A DNA stretch of 38,846 nt from Streptomyces gelaticus (GTDB lineage Bacteria > Actinomycetota > Actinomycetes > Streptomycetales > Streptomycetaceae): positions 1 to 38,846 of the forward strand of contig NZ_BMTF01000038.1 of assembly GCF_014649535.1 (NCBI RefSeq), in the 5' to 3' direction. Position 1 is the stretch's first letter. Every line of letters starts with the position of its first letter. Of the stretch, positions 22,712-30,617 are shown one piece after another. A model generated the notes under the pieces. That model did no database searches. It had not been told where the DNA came from and was given only the letters and a program-made list of their open reading frames with translations. Both the position numbers and the translations under genes were made by a program.

Positions 22712-24382
22712 TCAGGTCGTCGTACGACGCCGCCGCGCACCGGGACGCCGCTCGCTCGGCCGCGTCACCGGATCGCCGGCCTCCTTCGCCGCCTCCCGGC
22801 GCCGGGCGCCGAACTCCGCCAGTGCCTCGGCCAGCTTGTGCACCGACGGCTCCGGGGAGAGGACGTCGACGCGCAGTCCGTGCTCCTCGGCGGTCTTCGC
22901 CGTCGCCGGGCCGATGCACGCGATGACGGTCACGTTGTGCGGCTTGCCCGCGATGCCGACCAGGTTCCGCACGGTCGACGACGAGGTGAAGAGCACCGCG
23001 TCGAAGCCGCCGCCCTTGATCGCCTCACGCGTGTCGGCGGGCGGCGGCGAGGCGCGGACCGTGCGGTACGCAGTGACGTCGTCGACCTCCCAGCCCAGCT
23101 CGATGAGCCCGGCCACCAGCGTCTCGGTGGCGATGTCGGCGCGCGGCAGGAAGACCCGGTCGATCGGGTCGAAGACCGGGTCGTACGGCGGCCAGTCCTC
23201 CAGCAGACCGGCGGCGGACTGCTCACCGGACGGCACCAGGTCCGGCTTCACACCGAAGTCGACGAGCGCGGCGGCGGTCTGCTCGCCGACGGCAGCGACC
23301 TTGATCCCGGCGAAGGCACGGGCGTCGAGCCCGTACTCCTCGAACTTCTCCCGGACGGCCTTCACGGCATTGACGCTGGTGAAGGCGATCCACTCGTAGC
23401 GGCCCGTGACCAGGCCCTTGACCGCGCGCTCCATCTGCTGCGGCGTACGGGGCGGCTCGACGGCGATCGTCGGGACCTCGTGCGGCACGGCACCGTAGGA
23501 ACGAAGCTGGTCGGAGAGCGACGCGGACTGCTCCTTCGTACGCGGCACGAGCACCTTCCAGCCGAACAGCGGCTTGGACTCGAACCACGCGAGCTGGTCG
23601 CGCTGGGCGGCGGAGTTGCGCTCACCGACCACGGCTATGACGGGCCGGTGCCCCTCCGGCGACGGCAGGACCTTCGCCTGCTTCAGGACCTGGGCGATCG
23701 TCCCGAGGGTCGCCGTCCAGGTGCGCTGGCGGGTCGTCGTACCGGCGACCGTCACGGTCAGCGGAGTGTCGGGCTTGCGGCCCGCCGAGACCAGCTCGCC
23801 GGCGGCCGCGGCCACCGCGTCGAGCGTCGTCGACACGACAGCCGTGGCATCGCTCGCGCCGACCTCGCTCCAGCAGCGGTCGGAGGCGGTACGGGCGTCC
23901 ACGAACCTGACGTCCGCGCCCTGCTCGTCACGGAGCGGCACACCGGCGTACGCGGGCACACCCACGGCATTGGCGACACCCGGCACGACCTCGAAGGGGA
24001 TGCCGGCGGCGGCGCAGGCGAGCATCTCGGCACCGGCGTCGCCGTCCAGTCCCGGGTCACCGGCGACGGCACGGACGACCCGCCTGCCGCCCCTCACCGC
24101 CTCCATGACAAGATTGACCGCATCCCTGAGAACGGGAACACCGGCGGCTGCTGACTGCGCGTCAACAACCGTCAGCTCAGGTGTGCTTACGCTTGCGCGC
24201 GCATGGCAGCGAACGACGCCGAGAACGTCCGGCTCGGCGACAAGGACGTCCGCGCTCGCAAGCGCCTCGACGGCGCGCAGCGTCAGCAGTCCCGGGTCGC
24301 CGGGACCGGCGCCGAGGAAGGTGACGTGCCCTTGTGCGGACAGGGCCGGAAAGTCGGATGCGGCGGGGCCGGTGGGGCTCAA
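22712..24382 (-). CDS. hemD: Uroporphyrinogen-III synthase fused to a degenerate SUMT-like domain
   Basis: 556 residues from a TTG start at 24382, supported by GGGGGAG (24397-24391) 8 bases upstream and by a TTGA overlap with the hemC stop. Residues 19-260 have the fold of uroporphyrinogen-III C-methyltransferase: VTFLGAGPGDPGLLTLRAVEAL is intact, but the usual VRLKGGDPFVFGRGGEE motif is VVRAVAGDPGLDGDAGAEM (102-120), and the Y-D-x-L-V signature after the first helix is missing. Methylation activity is therefore doubtful. The C-terminal 270 residues are HemD (WKVLVPRTKEQ, IAFTSVNAV, VFLPRADIA, FTSSSTVRNLVG, IACIGPATAKTAEE), closing the tetrapyrrole ring. Third enzyme of the haem run, translated with hemC. 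Confidence 0.92.
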   Translation of the reverse strand: MSPTGPAASDFPALSAQGHVTFLGAGPGDPGLLTLRAVEALASADVLVAEPDVLGVVRCHARASVSTPELTVVDAQSAAAGVPVLRDAVNLVMEAVRGGRRVVRAVAGDPGLDGDAGAEMLACAAAGIPFEVVPGVANAVGVPAYAGVPLRDEQGADVRFVDARTASDRCWSEVGASDATAVVSTTLDAVAAAAGELVSAGRKPDTPLTVTVAGTTTRQRTWTATLGTIAQVLKQAKVLPSPEGHRPVIAVVGERNSAAQRDQLAWFESKPLFGWKVLVPRTKEQSASLSDQLRSYGAVPHEVPTIAVEPPRTPQQMERAVKGLVTGRYEWIAFTSVNAVKAVREKFEEYGLDARAFAGIKVAAVGEQTAAALVDFGVKPDLVPSGEQSAAGLLEDWPPYDPVFDPIDRVFLPRADIATETLVAGLIELGWEVDDVTAYRTVRASPPPADTREAIKGGGFDAVLFTSSSTVRNLVGIAGKPHNVTVIACIGPATAKTAEEHGLRVDVLSPEPSVHKLAEALAEFGARRREAAKEAGDPVTRPSERRPGARRRRTTT

Positions 24383-25365
24383 AGTGCTCGCTCCCCCATA
24401 AGACCGGCCGCACCCTTGGCGAGCATCTCGGCCGCGAGCTCGCGACCGAGGGCCGCCGCGTCGTCCTGCGACGTGGGGACGGGACCGGTGGTGGACAGCT
24501 GCACCAGCGAGGAACCGTCGGTGGAACCGACGACACCGCGCAGACGCAGTTCGTTGACAGCCTGTCCGTCGACCAGGAGGTCGGCCAGTGCACCCACAGG
24601 TGCGGAGCAACCGGCCTCCAGGGCGGCGAGCAGGGCACGCTCGGCGGTCACGGCGACCCGGGTGTACGGGTCGTCGAGCTCGGCGAGCGCGGCGGCGAGG
24701 TCGGCGCTGCTCGCAGCGCACTCGATCGCCAGTGCTCCCTGGCCGGGAGCGGGCAGGACGGTGTCGACCGACAGGAAGTCGGTCGCCTCACCGGTCCGGC
24801 CGAGGCGGCTGAGCCCGGCCGCGGCGAGTACCACCGCGTCCAGCTCACCGCTCCGGACAAATCCGATACGCGTATCGACGTTCCCCCGGATCGCCACGGT
24901 CTCTATGTCGAGGCCGTGGTTACGGGCGTACGCGTTGAGCTGCGCCATGCGGCGCGGCGAGCCGGTGCCTATGCGGGCGCCGGACGGCAGCTGCTCGAAG
25001 GTCAGTCCGTCCCGCGCCACCAGCACGTCGCGCGGGTCCTCGCGCACCGGCACCGCGGCCAGCACGAGGCCCTCGGGCTGCGCGGTCGGCAGGTCCTTGA
25101 GCGAGTGGACGGCGAAGTCCACCTCGCCCCGCAGCAAAGCGTCGCGCAGCGCTGCGACGAACACACCGGTGCCGCCGATCTGCGAGAGGTGCTCCCGCGA
25201 GGTGTCGCCGTACGTGGTGATCTCGACGAGCTCGACGGCGCGCCCGGTCACCTCGCTGACCGCGTCGGCGACGTGGCCGGACTGCGCCATGGCGAGCTTG
25301 CTGCGCCGGGTGCCCAGCCTCAGCGGCTTGTCGGCCCCCGCGCCCAGGGGTGAGTTGTCGGTCAT
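24379..25365 (-). CDS. hemC: Porphobilinogen deaminase (hydroxymethylbilane synthase)
   Basis: 328 residues. Condenses four porphobilinogens to hydroxymethylbilane. The N-terminal RLGTRRSKLA, catalytic Asp91 in HSLKDLP, GTGSPRRMAQL, AIRGNVDTRI and the cofactor-attachment Cys253 in LEAGCSAPVG are all present. ATG at 25365 overlaps the hemA stop (ATGA), with GAGGGCGG upstream in the hemA tail; the longer open frame upstream is a shadow of hemA. Its own stop overlaps the TTG start of hemD. Confidence 0.96.
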   Translation of the reverse strand: MTDNSPLGAGADKPLRLGTRRSKLAMAQSGHVADAVSEVTGRAVELVEITTYGDTSREHLSQIGGTGVFVAALRDALLRGEVDFAVHSLKDLPTAQPEGLVLAAVPVREDPRDVLVARDGLTFEQLPSGARIGTGSPRRMAQLNAYARNHGLDIETVAIRGNVDTRIGFVRSGELDAVVLAAAGLSRLGRTGEATDFLSVDTVLPAPGQGALAIECAASSADLAAALAELDDPYTRVAVTAERALLAALEAGCSAPVGALADLLVDGQAVNELRLRGVVGSTDGSSLVQLSTTGPVPTSQDDAAALGRELAAEMLAKGAAGLMGERAL

Positions 25366-26855
25366 GACCGCCCTCGATTCGGGTCGTTCAGGTCTGCCCG
25401 GGAGACGGCTGCGACCGTCTGCGGGTCGAGGTCGAAGAGTTCCCGCAGCGCATCGGCGTACCCGGCGCCGCCGGGCTCGCTGGCGAGCTGCTTGACCCGC
25501 ACGGTGGGCGCGTGCAGGAGCTTGTCGACGACGCGGCGCACGGTCTGCGAGATCTCGGCGCGCTGCTTCTCGTCCAGGTCGGGGAGGCGTCCGTCGAGCC
25601 GCGCGATCTCGCCCGCGACCACTCCGGCGGCCATCGTGCGCAGCGCGACGACGGTCGGGGTGATGTGGGCGGCGCGCTGGGCGGCGCCGAAGGCGGCGAC
25701 CTCGTCGGAGACGATGGTGCGCACCTGGTCCACGTCGGCGGCCATCGGGGCGTCCGCCGAAGCCTCGGCGAGCGACTCGATGTCGACGAGGCGCACACCG
25801 TCGAGCCGGGCCGCCCCGCCGTCGATGTCGCGCGGCATGGCGAGGTCGAGCAGCGCCAGGCGCACGGGGCCGGTGCCCTGCGCGGGCACGGTGGCCCGGC
25901 GGACGGCCTGGCGGACCGTTCCGGCGCTGCCGTTCTCGACCCAGGCGGCGTGCCGGTCGGTGTCGGCGGGGGCGGGCACCGCGGGCTCGGCGACGGGCGT
26001 CTCGGCGTCGTCGACGTCCAGGCCGAGCGCCCCGGCGACGGCCTCGGCGGTCAGCACGAGACCGGTCGCGCCGGTGCACGAGACGACGACGTCGGCACGT
26101 GTCAGTTCGTCGCAGACCTCGGCCATCTCCACGGCTCGGGCGGCCACGCCCGTGCCCCCGGGCTGGGCCAGGATCTCGACGAGCCGGTCGGCACGGGCCC
26201 GGGTCCGGTTGGCGACGACGATCTCGGCCACACCGGTGCGGGCCAGGGTGGCGGCGGCGAGCGAGGACATCGAACCCGCGCCGATCACCAGCGCGCGCTT
26301 GCCCGCGGCCCAGTCGGCGACGTCCGCGCCGGCCGCGAGCTGCTCCAGACCGAAGGTGACGAGCGACTGCCCGGCCCGGTCGATCCCGGTCTCGCTGTGG
26401 GCCCGCTTGCCGACCCGCAGGGCCTGCTGGAACAAGTCGTTCAGCAGCCGGCCCGCGGTGTGGAGTTCCTGCCCCAGCGCCAGCGCGTCCTTGATCTGGC
26501 CGAGGATCTGACCCTCGCCCACGACCATCGAGTCCAGCCCGCACGCCACCGAGAAGAGGTGGTGGACGGCCCGGTCCTCGTAGTGCACATAGAGATACGG
26601 AGTGAGCTCGTCCAGACCGACGCCGCTGTGCTGGGCGAGGAGCGTGGACAGCTCGGCGACGCCCGCGTGGAACTTGTCCACGTCGGCGTACAGCTCGATG
26701 CGGTTGCAGGTGGCCAGGACGGCGGCCTCGACCGCGGGCTCCGCGGCGAGGGTGTCCTGGAGCAGCTTGGCCTGTGTCTCTGCAGCCAACGAGGCCCGCT
26801 CCAGTACGGAGACCGGGGCGCTGCGGTGGCTCAGCCCTACGACGAGAAGACTCAT
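25362..26855 (-). CDS. hemA: Glutamyl-tRNA reductase
   Basis: 497 residues. First committed enzyme of the C5 haem route: reduces Glu-tRNA to glutamate-1-semialdehyde with NADPH. The catalytic Cys50 lies in ATCNRIELY; the DSMVVGEGQILGQIK segment and the NADPH motif GAGSMSSLAAATL are intact, as is the C-terminal helical dimer domain. It is longer than the usual 420-460 residues because of a low-complexity Pro/Ala/Glu insert between GLDVDD and RLALLDLAMPRDI; similar inserts are known in streptomycete HemA. The ATG overlaps the rex stop (ATGA). Transcribed from the Rex-controlled promoter. Confidence 0.96.
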   Translation of the reverse strand: MSLLVVGLSHRSAPVSVLERASLAAETQAKLLQDTLAAEPAVEAAVLATCNRIELYADVDKFHAGVAELSTLLAQHSGVGLDELTPYLYVHYEDRAVHHLFSVACGLDSMVVGEGQILGQIKDALALGQELHTAGRLLNDLFQQALRVGKRAHSETGIDRAGQSLVTFGLEQLAAGADVADWAAGKRALVIGAGSMSSLAAATLARTGVAEIVVANRTRARADRLVEILAQPGGTGVAARAVEMAEVCDELTRADVVVSCTGATGLVLTAEAVAGALGLDVDDAETPVAEPAVPAPADTDRHAAWVENGSAGTVRQAVRRATVPAQGTGPVRLALLDLAMPRDIDGGAARLDGVRLVDIESLAEASADAPMAADVDQVRTIVSDEVAAFGAAQRAAHITPTVVALRTMAAGVVAGEIARLDGRLPDLDEKQRAEISQTVRRVVDKLLHAPTVRVKQLASEPGGAGYADALRELFDLDPQTVAAVSRADLNDPNRGRS

Positions 26856-27619
26856 GCCGGCATCACGGCGGGCATGTCCCCGTCAGGTCCCTTCCGGCTG
26901 CCGGCGGCCGAGCGCACCGGGGGTGCGGCCGGATCCGGGCTGCTCTCGGCGGTCTCGTCGCCGGACTTGCGCTGCTCGTGGAAGGCGAGGATCTGGAGCT
27001 CGATGGAGAGGTCGACCTTGCGGACGTCCACACCGTCGGGCACCGACAGCACGGTCGGCGCGAAGTTCAGGATGGAGGTGACGCCCGCGGCGACGAGCCG
27101 GTCGCAGACCTGCTGTGCGGCACCGGCCGGGGTCGAGATGACGCCGATCGACACGCCGTTGTCGCCGACGATCTGCTCCAGTTCGTCGGCGTGCTGGACG
27201 GGGATCCCGGCGACCGGCGTACCGGCCATCGCGGGGTCGGCGTCGATCAGCGCGGCGACCCGGAAACCACGGGAGGCGAAGCCGCCGTAGTTGGCGAGCG
27301 CGGCGCCGAGGTTACCGATACCGACGATCACGACCGGCCAGTCCTGGGTGAGCCCGAGTTCGCGGGAGATCTGGTACACGAGATACTCGACGTCGTACCC
27401 GACACCACGTGTCCCGTACGAGCCGAGGTAGCTGAAGTCCTTGCGCAGCTTGGCGGAATTGACCCCCGCCGCCGACGCGAGCTCCTCGGACGAGACCGTG
27501 GGTACCGAGCGCTCGGAGAGCGCGGTCAGTGCGCGCAGGTACAGCGGAAGTCGGGCGACGGTGGCCTCGGGAATTCCTCGGCTACGGGTCGCCGGTCGGT
27601 GAGTTCGGCCAGTTGCCAC
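26852..27619 (-). CDS. rex: Redox-sensing transcriptional repressor Rex
   Basis: 255 residues from GTG 27619, with GCAGGAGCACC (AGGAG, 5 bases) upstream; the longer frame to 27832 runs through the promoter and operator and is not used. The N-terminal winged helix (LPLYLRALTAL ... SAAGVNSAKLRKDFSYLG) binds DNA. The Rossmann domain (VIVGIGNLGAALANY) senses NADH/NAD+, followed by the domain-swapped C-terminal helix. High NADH releases Rex from respiratory and haem genes. A perfect Rex site lies 77 bases upstream, so it controls itself and the hemACD genes downstream. The C-terminal 35 residues are a Ser/Pro-rich extension. Confidence 0.96.
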   Translation of the reverse strand: MATGRTHRPATRSRGIPEATVARLPLYLRALTALSERSVPTVSSEELASAAGVNSAKLRKDFSYLGSYGTRGVGYDVEYLVYQISRELGLTQDWPVVIVGIGNLGAALANYGGFASRGFRVAALIDADPAMAGTPVAGIPVQHADELEQIVGDNGVSIGVISTPAGAAQQVCDRLVAAGVTSILNFAPTVLSVPDGVDVRKVDLSIELQILAFHEQRKSGDETAESSPDPAAPPVRSAAGSRKGPDGDMPAVMPA

Positions 27620-27695
27620 GGTGCTCCTGCGGGATGAGCGGGGCTGCAGGCGGCCGTATTTCCCAAGACCGCCCCGTCGACTGCAGGCTATGCCT

Positions 27696-27713
27696 TTGTG
27701 AACACGTGCACAA
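27696..27713 (-). promoter_or_regulatory. Rex operator (ROP site)
   Basis: TTGTGAACACGTGCACAA is an 18-base near-palindrome matching the Rex consensus TTGTG-N8-CACAA. On the minus strand it overlaps a possible -35 element (TTGTGC) with TAGCCT 17 bases on. It lies upstream of rex-hemACD. Confidence 0.9.
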
Positions 27714-27891
27714 AGATTGTGTCCGTTTTGTCCGGTCAAAGTGACCGGGGTCACGCACATTCGTCGCGCGATCCCGGAACCAAGGATCGCATCAGCCCGT
27801 TGCAGGCCCGAAGGGGGCAAAGCGGCACACACTCCTCACAACCACTCCCCCGAGAGCACTCAAAACGCCCATGATGGTAACCGGCTTTCGC

Positions 27892-28167
27892 TCATGAACG
27901 CAGTGCCCGGCGCAGCCTCTCCGGGTCCACCCGCCAGAACGTGTGCTGCTCGTCGTCGATCAGCACCACCGGGATCTGCTCCCAGTACTCCCGGTACAGC
28001 TCCTCGTCCCGGGTGATGTCCTTCTCCTCCCAGGACGCGCCCGTCTCCTCGCACACCTCCCGCACCACCTGCCTGGCGTCGTCACAGAGGTGACACCCGG
28101 GCTTGCCCACCAGGGTCACCACGCGTTCCGCGGGCTTCTTCTTCATACGTCGCAACAGGGCGCTCAT
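27892..28167 (-). CDS. Glutaredoxin-family thiol protein
   Basis: 91 residues with a thioredoxin fold. The active site CHLC (Cys25, Cys28) follows VTLVGKPG, and the cis-proline is in QIPVVLID. The fold is complete; the N-terminal MSALLRRMKKKPAE is a basic extension. It probably reduces disulfides, possibly with mycothiol or mycoredoxin systems. A GGAGGC stretch sits only 1 base before ATG 28167, an awkward distance, so ATG 28146 (MKKKP) is a possible alternative, although no better site precedes it. Upstream of rex on the same strand; a similar protein lies beside hemA in mycobacteria. Confidence 0.9.
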   Translation of the reverse strand: MSALLRRMKKKPAERVVTLVGKPGCHLCDDARQVVREVCEETGASWEEKDITRDEELYREYWEQIPVVLIDDEQHTFWRVDPERLRRALRS

Positions 28168-28302
28168 GCCTCCATTCTGCGCCGCGGGAGAAGCTGCTCC
28201 GCCCTCCGTCCCGTACGCCCGGAATCACCCGTTCAACAAATCGCCGGCCGAGAGTTCATGCCGACGCATCCCAGCAGGTCGGGAAGGGCGCGACCGACTG
28301 GC

Positions 28303-28308
28303 TATGCT
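28303..28308 (+). promoter_or_regulatory. Possible -10 box of a leaderless transcript
   Basis: TATGCT lies 6 bases before the ATG at 28315; no ribosome-binding site is visible between them. Confidence 0.4.
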
Positions 28309-28314
28309 CACGGC

Positions 28315-29268
28315 ATGGCCGCTCTTGGATGGCTCACACCCCGTAGGCGCCCCTCGACAGCACGGAGCGTGCTGGCCGGCGAGGCAGCAGCTGAGGCAGC
28401 ACGGAAGTCCACCCTCCCCGACGATCAGTCCCCCGGCACCGAGCAGGACGCCGCCGCGAAGGCGGAAGCCGGGGAAGCACCCTTCCCCGTCGTCGGCGAC
28501 GACCGGGCCGCCGCCTTCTTCGACCTGGACAACACCGTCATGCAGGGCGCGGCGATCTTCCACTTCGGCCGCGGCCTGTACAAGCGGAAGTTCTTCCAGC
28601 GCCGCGAGCTGACCCGGTTCGCCTGGCAGCAGGCCTGGTTCAGGCTGGCGGGCGTCGAGGACCCGGAGCACATGCAGGACGCCCGCGACAGCGCCCTGTC
28701 CATCGTCAAGGGCCACCGCGTCTCGGAGCTGATGTCCATCGGCGAGGAGATCTACGACGAGTACATGGCCGACCGCATCTGGCCCGGCACCCGTGCCCTC
28801 GCCCAGGCCCACCTCGACGCCGGGCAGCGCGTCTGGCTGGTCACCGCCGCCCCGGTGGAGACCGCCACGATCATCGCCCGCCGGCTCGGCCTGACCGGCG
28901 CGCTCGGCACGGTCGCCGAATCCGTCGGCGGCGTCTACACCGGCCGCCTGGTCGGCGAGCCGCTGCACGGCCCCGCGAAGGCCGAGGCGGTCCGCGCCCT
29001 GGCCGCCGCCGAGGGCCTGGACCTCGACCGCTGCGCGGCGTACAGCGACTCGCACAACGACATCCCGATGCTGTCCCTGGTCGGACACCCGTACGCGATC
29101 AACCCCGACGCCAAGCTCCGCAAGCACGCCCGCGCGCTCGACTGGCGGCTGCGGGACTACCGGACGGGCCGCAAGGCGGCCAAGGTCGGCATCCCGGCCG
29201 CGGCCGGCGTGGGTGCGATCGCGGGCGGCACCGCGGCCGCCGTCGCCCTGCACCGCCGCCGCCGCTGA
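28315..29268 (+). CDS. HAD-IB family phosphatase (SerB-like), with C-terminal membrane segment
   Basis: 317 residues. HAD motif I is FFDLDNTVM (Asp70 nucleophile, Asp72), motif II LVTAAP, motif III the lysine in GPAKAEAV, and motif IV YSDSHNDIPML. A helical cap lies between motifs I and II. The last 25 residues (AGVGAIAGGTAAAVALHRRRR) are one short hydrophobic segment with a basic end, probably a membrane anchor. The first 60 residues are a low-complexity extension. HAD-IB members include phosphoserine phosphatase (the mycobacterial neighbour of hemA is called SerB1), but the substrate is not shown here. No ribosome-binding site before ATG 28315. Confidence 0.9.
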   Translation: MAALGWLTPRRRPSTARSVLAGEAAAEAARKSTLPDDQSPGTEQDAAAKAEAGEAPFPVVGDDRAAAFFDLDNTVMQGAAIFHFGRGLYKRKFFQRRELTRFAWQQAWFRLAGVEDPEHMQDARDSALSIVKGHRVSELMSIGEEIYDEYMADRIWPGTRALAQAHLDAGQRVWLVTAAPVETATIIARRLGLTGALGTVAESVGGVYTGRLVGEPLHGPAKAEAVRALAAAEGLDLDRCAAYSDSHNDIPMLSLVGHPYAINPDAKLRKHARALDWRLRDYRTGRKAAKVGIPAAAGVGAIAGGTAAAVALHRRRR

Positions 29269-29615
29269 GGCACCGGCCGCTCCGGGACCGGGCGAGCCAC
29301 GCCCGGACCCCCGCGGCCGATCGGCACCTCTCACCCACCGACCGCTCCCGCCAGTCGCGTTGCTCGCACACGACCACAACCCGTCGCCCCGGCAGACAGA
29401 TCAGAAGTAATTCGATCAGCAAACGGTCACGATGTGCCACTTAATGCGTCGTTTAGTCGCTACGGAAACGACGTAATCGGTGATTTGAGCAACTGGGTGT
29501 AGCACTGCCTGTACGAAGCGTTATTCTCCTCAGACGCATTCCGGAACCCATCACTCACTACGACGAGTGACGGTTTCGCACTGCACGTGATGGAAGCTCT
29601 GCCTCTGGGAGTCCC
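29269..29615 (+). other. Intergenic region upstream of bldN
   Basis: A bulged hairpin (29274-29319: outer arms CGGCCGC/GCGGCCG, inner CCGGGCG/CGCCCGG) terminates the HAD gene. The remaining 290 bases are the bldN promoter region, AT-richer than the surroundings. It holds the inverted repeat CGTCGTTT (29447-29454) and AAACGACG (29466-29473), and tandem TCAC/GTGA half-sites at about 29550-29570 (TCACTCACTACGACGAGTGA). bldN is a known BldD target in Streptomyces, but these half-sites are in the outward orientation rather than the published AGTGA...TCACC order, so I do not call a BldD box. Confidence 0.6.
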
Positions 29616-30392
29616 GTGTACCCACACGTCGGGGTTGACGCCTCGGGCCTGGCTACGCTGCGCGCAACGGTCGCCGACCGCTTGCGCGGCTTCGTCCCCA
29701 CCGCGTACGCCGTACCCGCATTTGCCACCCCTGCACCTGCCGGCCCTTGCTACGCCATGGCCGAGCGCAGTGCGGCGGTCGGAAGACGCGGCAACCGCGG
29801 CGCAACGACCACGTCCACCGTCCGTCGGCCGACCGCCGACAGCGACAGCGCGCGCATGATGGATCTCGTCGAGCGCGCCCAGGCCGGCGAAGCCGACGCC
29901 TTCGGCCGCCTCTACGACCAGTACAGCGACACCGTCTACCGCTACATCTACTACCGCGTGGGCGGAAAGGCGACGGCGGAGGATCTCACGAGCGAGACCT
30001 TCCTGCGCGCCCTGCGCCGCATCTCCACCTTCACCTGGCAGGGCCGCGACTTCGGCGCCTGGCTGGTCACCATCGCCCGCAACCTGGTCGCCGACCACTT
30101 CAAGTCCAGCCGCTTCCGGCTGGAAGTGACCACCGGCGAAATGCTCGACGCCAACGAGGTCGAACGCAGCCCCGAGGACTCCGTCCTGGAGTCCCTCTCC
30201 AACGCCGCGCTCCTGCAGGCCGTGCGCCGGCTCAACCCCCAGCAGCAGGAATGCGTGACCCTGCGCTTCCTCCAGGGCCTCTCGGTCGCCGAGACCGCCC
30301 GGGTCATGGGCAAGAACGAGGGCGCGATCAAGACCCTGCAGTACCGCGCCGTCCGCACGCTGGCCCGGCTCCTCCCGGACGATGCCCGCTGA
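29616..30392 (+). CDS. bldN: Developmental ECF sigma factor BldN
   Basis: 258 residues. Extracytoplasmic-function sigma factor needed for aerial hyphae; its regulon includes chaplin and rodlin genes. GTG start with GGGAG 5 bases upstream. It has the N-terminal extension of about 86 residues (YPHVGVDASGLATLRATV and a Ser/Thr/Arg-rich part) that is removed by proteolysis in S. coelicolor. The sigma-2 domain follows (DLVERAQAGEADAFGRLYDQYSDTVYRYIYYRV, TSETFLRALRRI), then sigma-4 with the HTH LSVAETARVMGKNEGAIKTLQYRAVRTLARLL. The downstream rsbN encodes its anti-sigma factor, expressed from a BldN-type promoter of its own. A long non-coding region upstream suits complex control. Confidence 0.97.
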   Translation: MYPHVGVDASGLATLRATVADRLRGFVPTAYAVPAFATPAPAGPCYAMAERSAAVGRRGNRGATTTSTVRRPTADSDSARMMDLVERAQAGEADAFGRLYDQYSDTVYRYIYYRVGGKATAEDLTSETFLRALRRISTFTWQGRDFGAWLVTIARNLVADHFKSSRFRLEVTTGEMLDANEVERSPEDSVLESLSNAALLQAVRRLNPQQQECVTLRFLQGLSVAETARVMGKNEGAIKTLQYRAVRTLARLLPDDAR

Positions 30393-30458
30393 CCCCGCCC
30401 CCGGCAGAGACACTCTCCGCACCCCGTCCAACACGCACTGGTCCGATCATCCTTCGTG

Positions 30459-30487
30459 CGTAACCCAAGTGCCGCGCGCCTCGTTGT
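30459..30487 (+). promoter_or_regulatory. Predicted BldN-dependent promoter of rsbN
   Basis: CGTAAC (30459-30464), 17 bases, then CGTTGT (30482-30487). The published BldN consensus is CGTAAC, 16 or so bases, CGTTGA. It lies in the 225-base gap between bldN and rsbN and would make the anti-sigma factor part of a feedback loop. Confidence 0.7.
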
Positions 30488-30617
30488 GCCGGTTGCAGGC
30501 CCCCTGTCGTCACCCCATGTCCGCTGACACTCACTCATTCGTGTGGAAGCGCTCAAGGTGTGCAACCTTCCGGACCCCCAGGGGAGTCGACCGTCATGAC
30601 GAGAGGAGGTGCCGCCA

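Noticed and set aside
24379..26544. A 721-residue frame ending with HemC
   Set aside because: The N-terminal 390 residues are the shadow of hemA; HemC starts at ATG 25365 with a 4-base overlap and a good ribosome-binding site.
29550..29570. TCACTCACT...AGTGA as a BldD box upstream of bldN
   Set aside because: The half-sites are in the opposite order to the published AGTGA...TCACC; without binding data I list it only as part of the promoter region.
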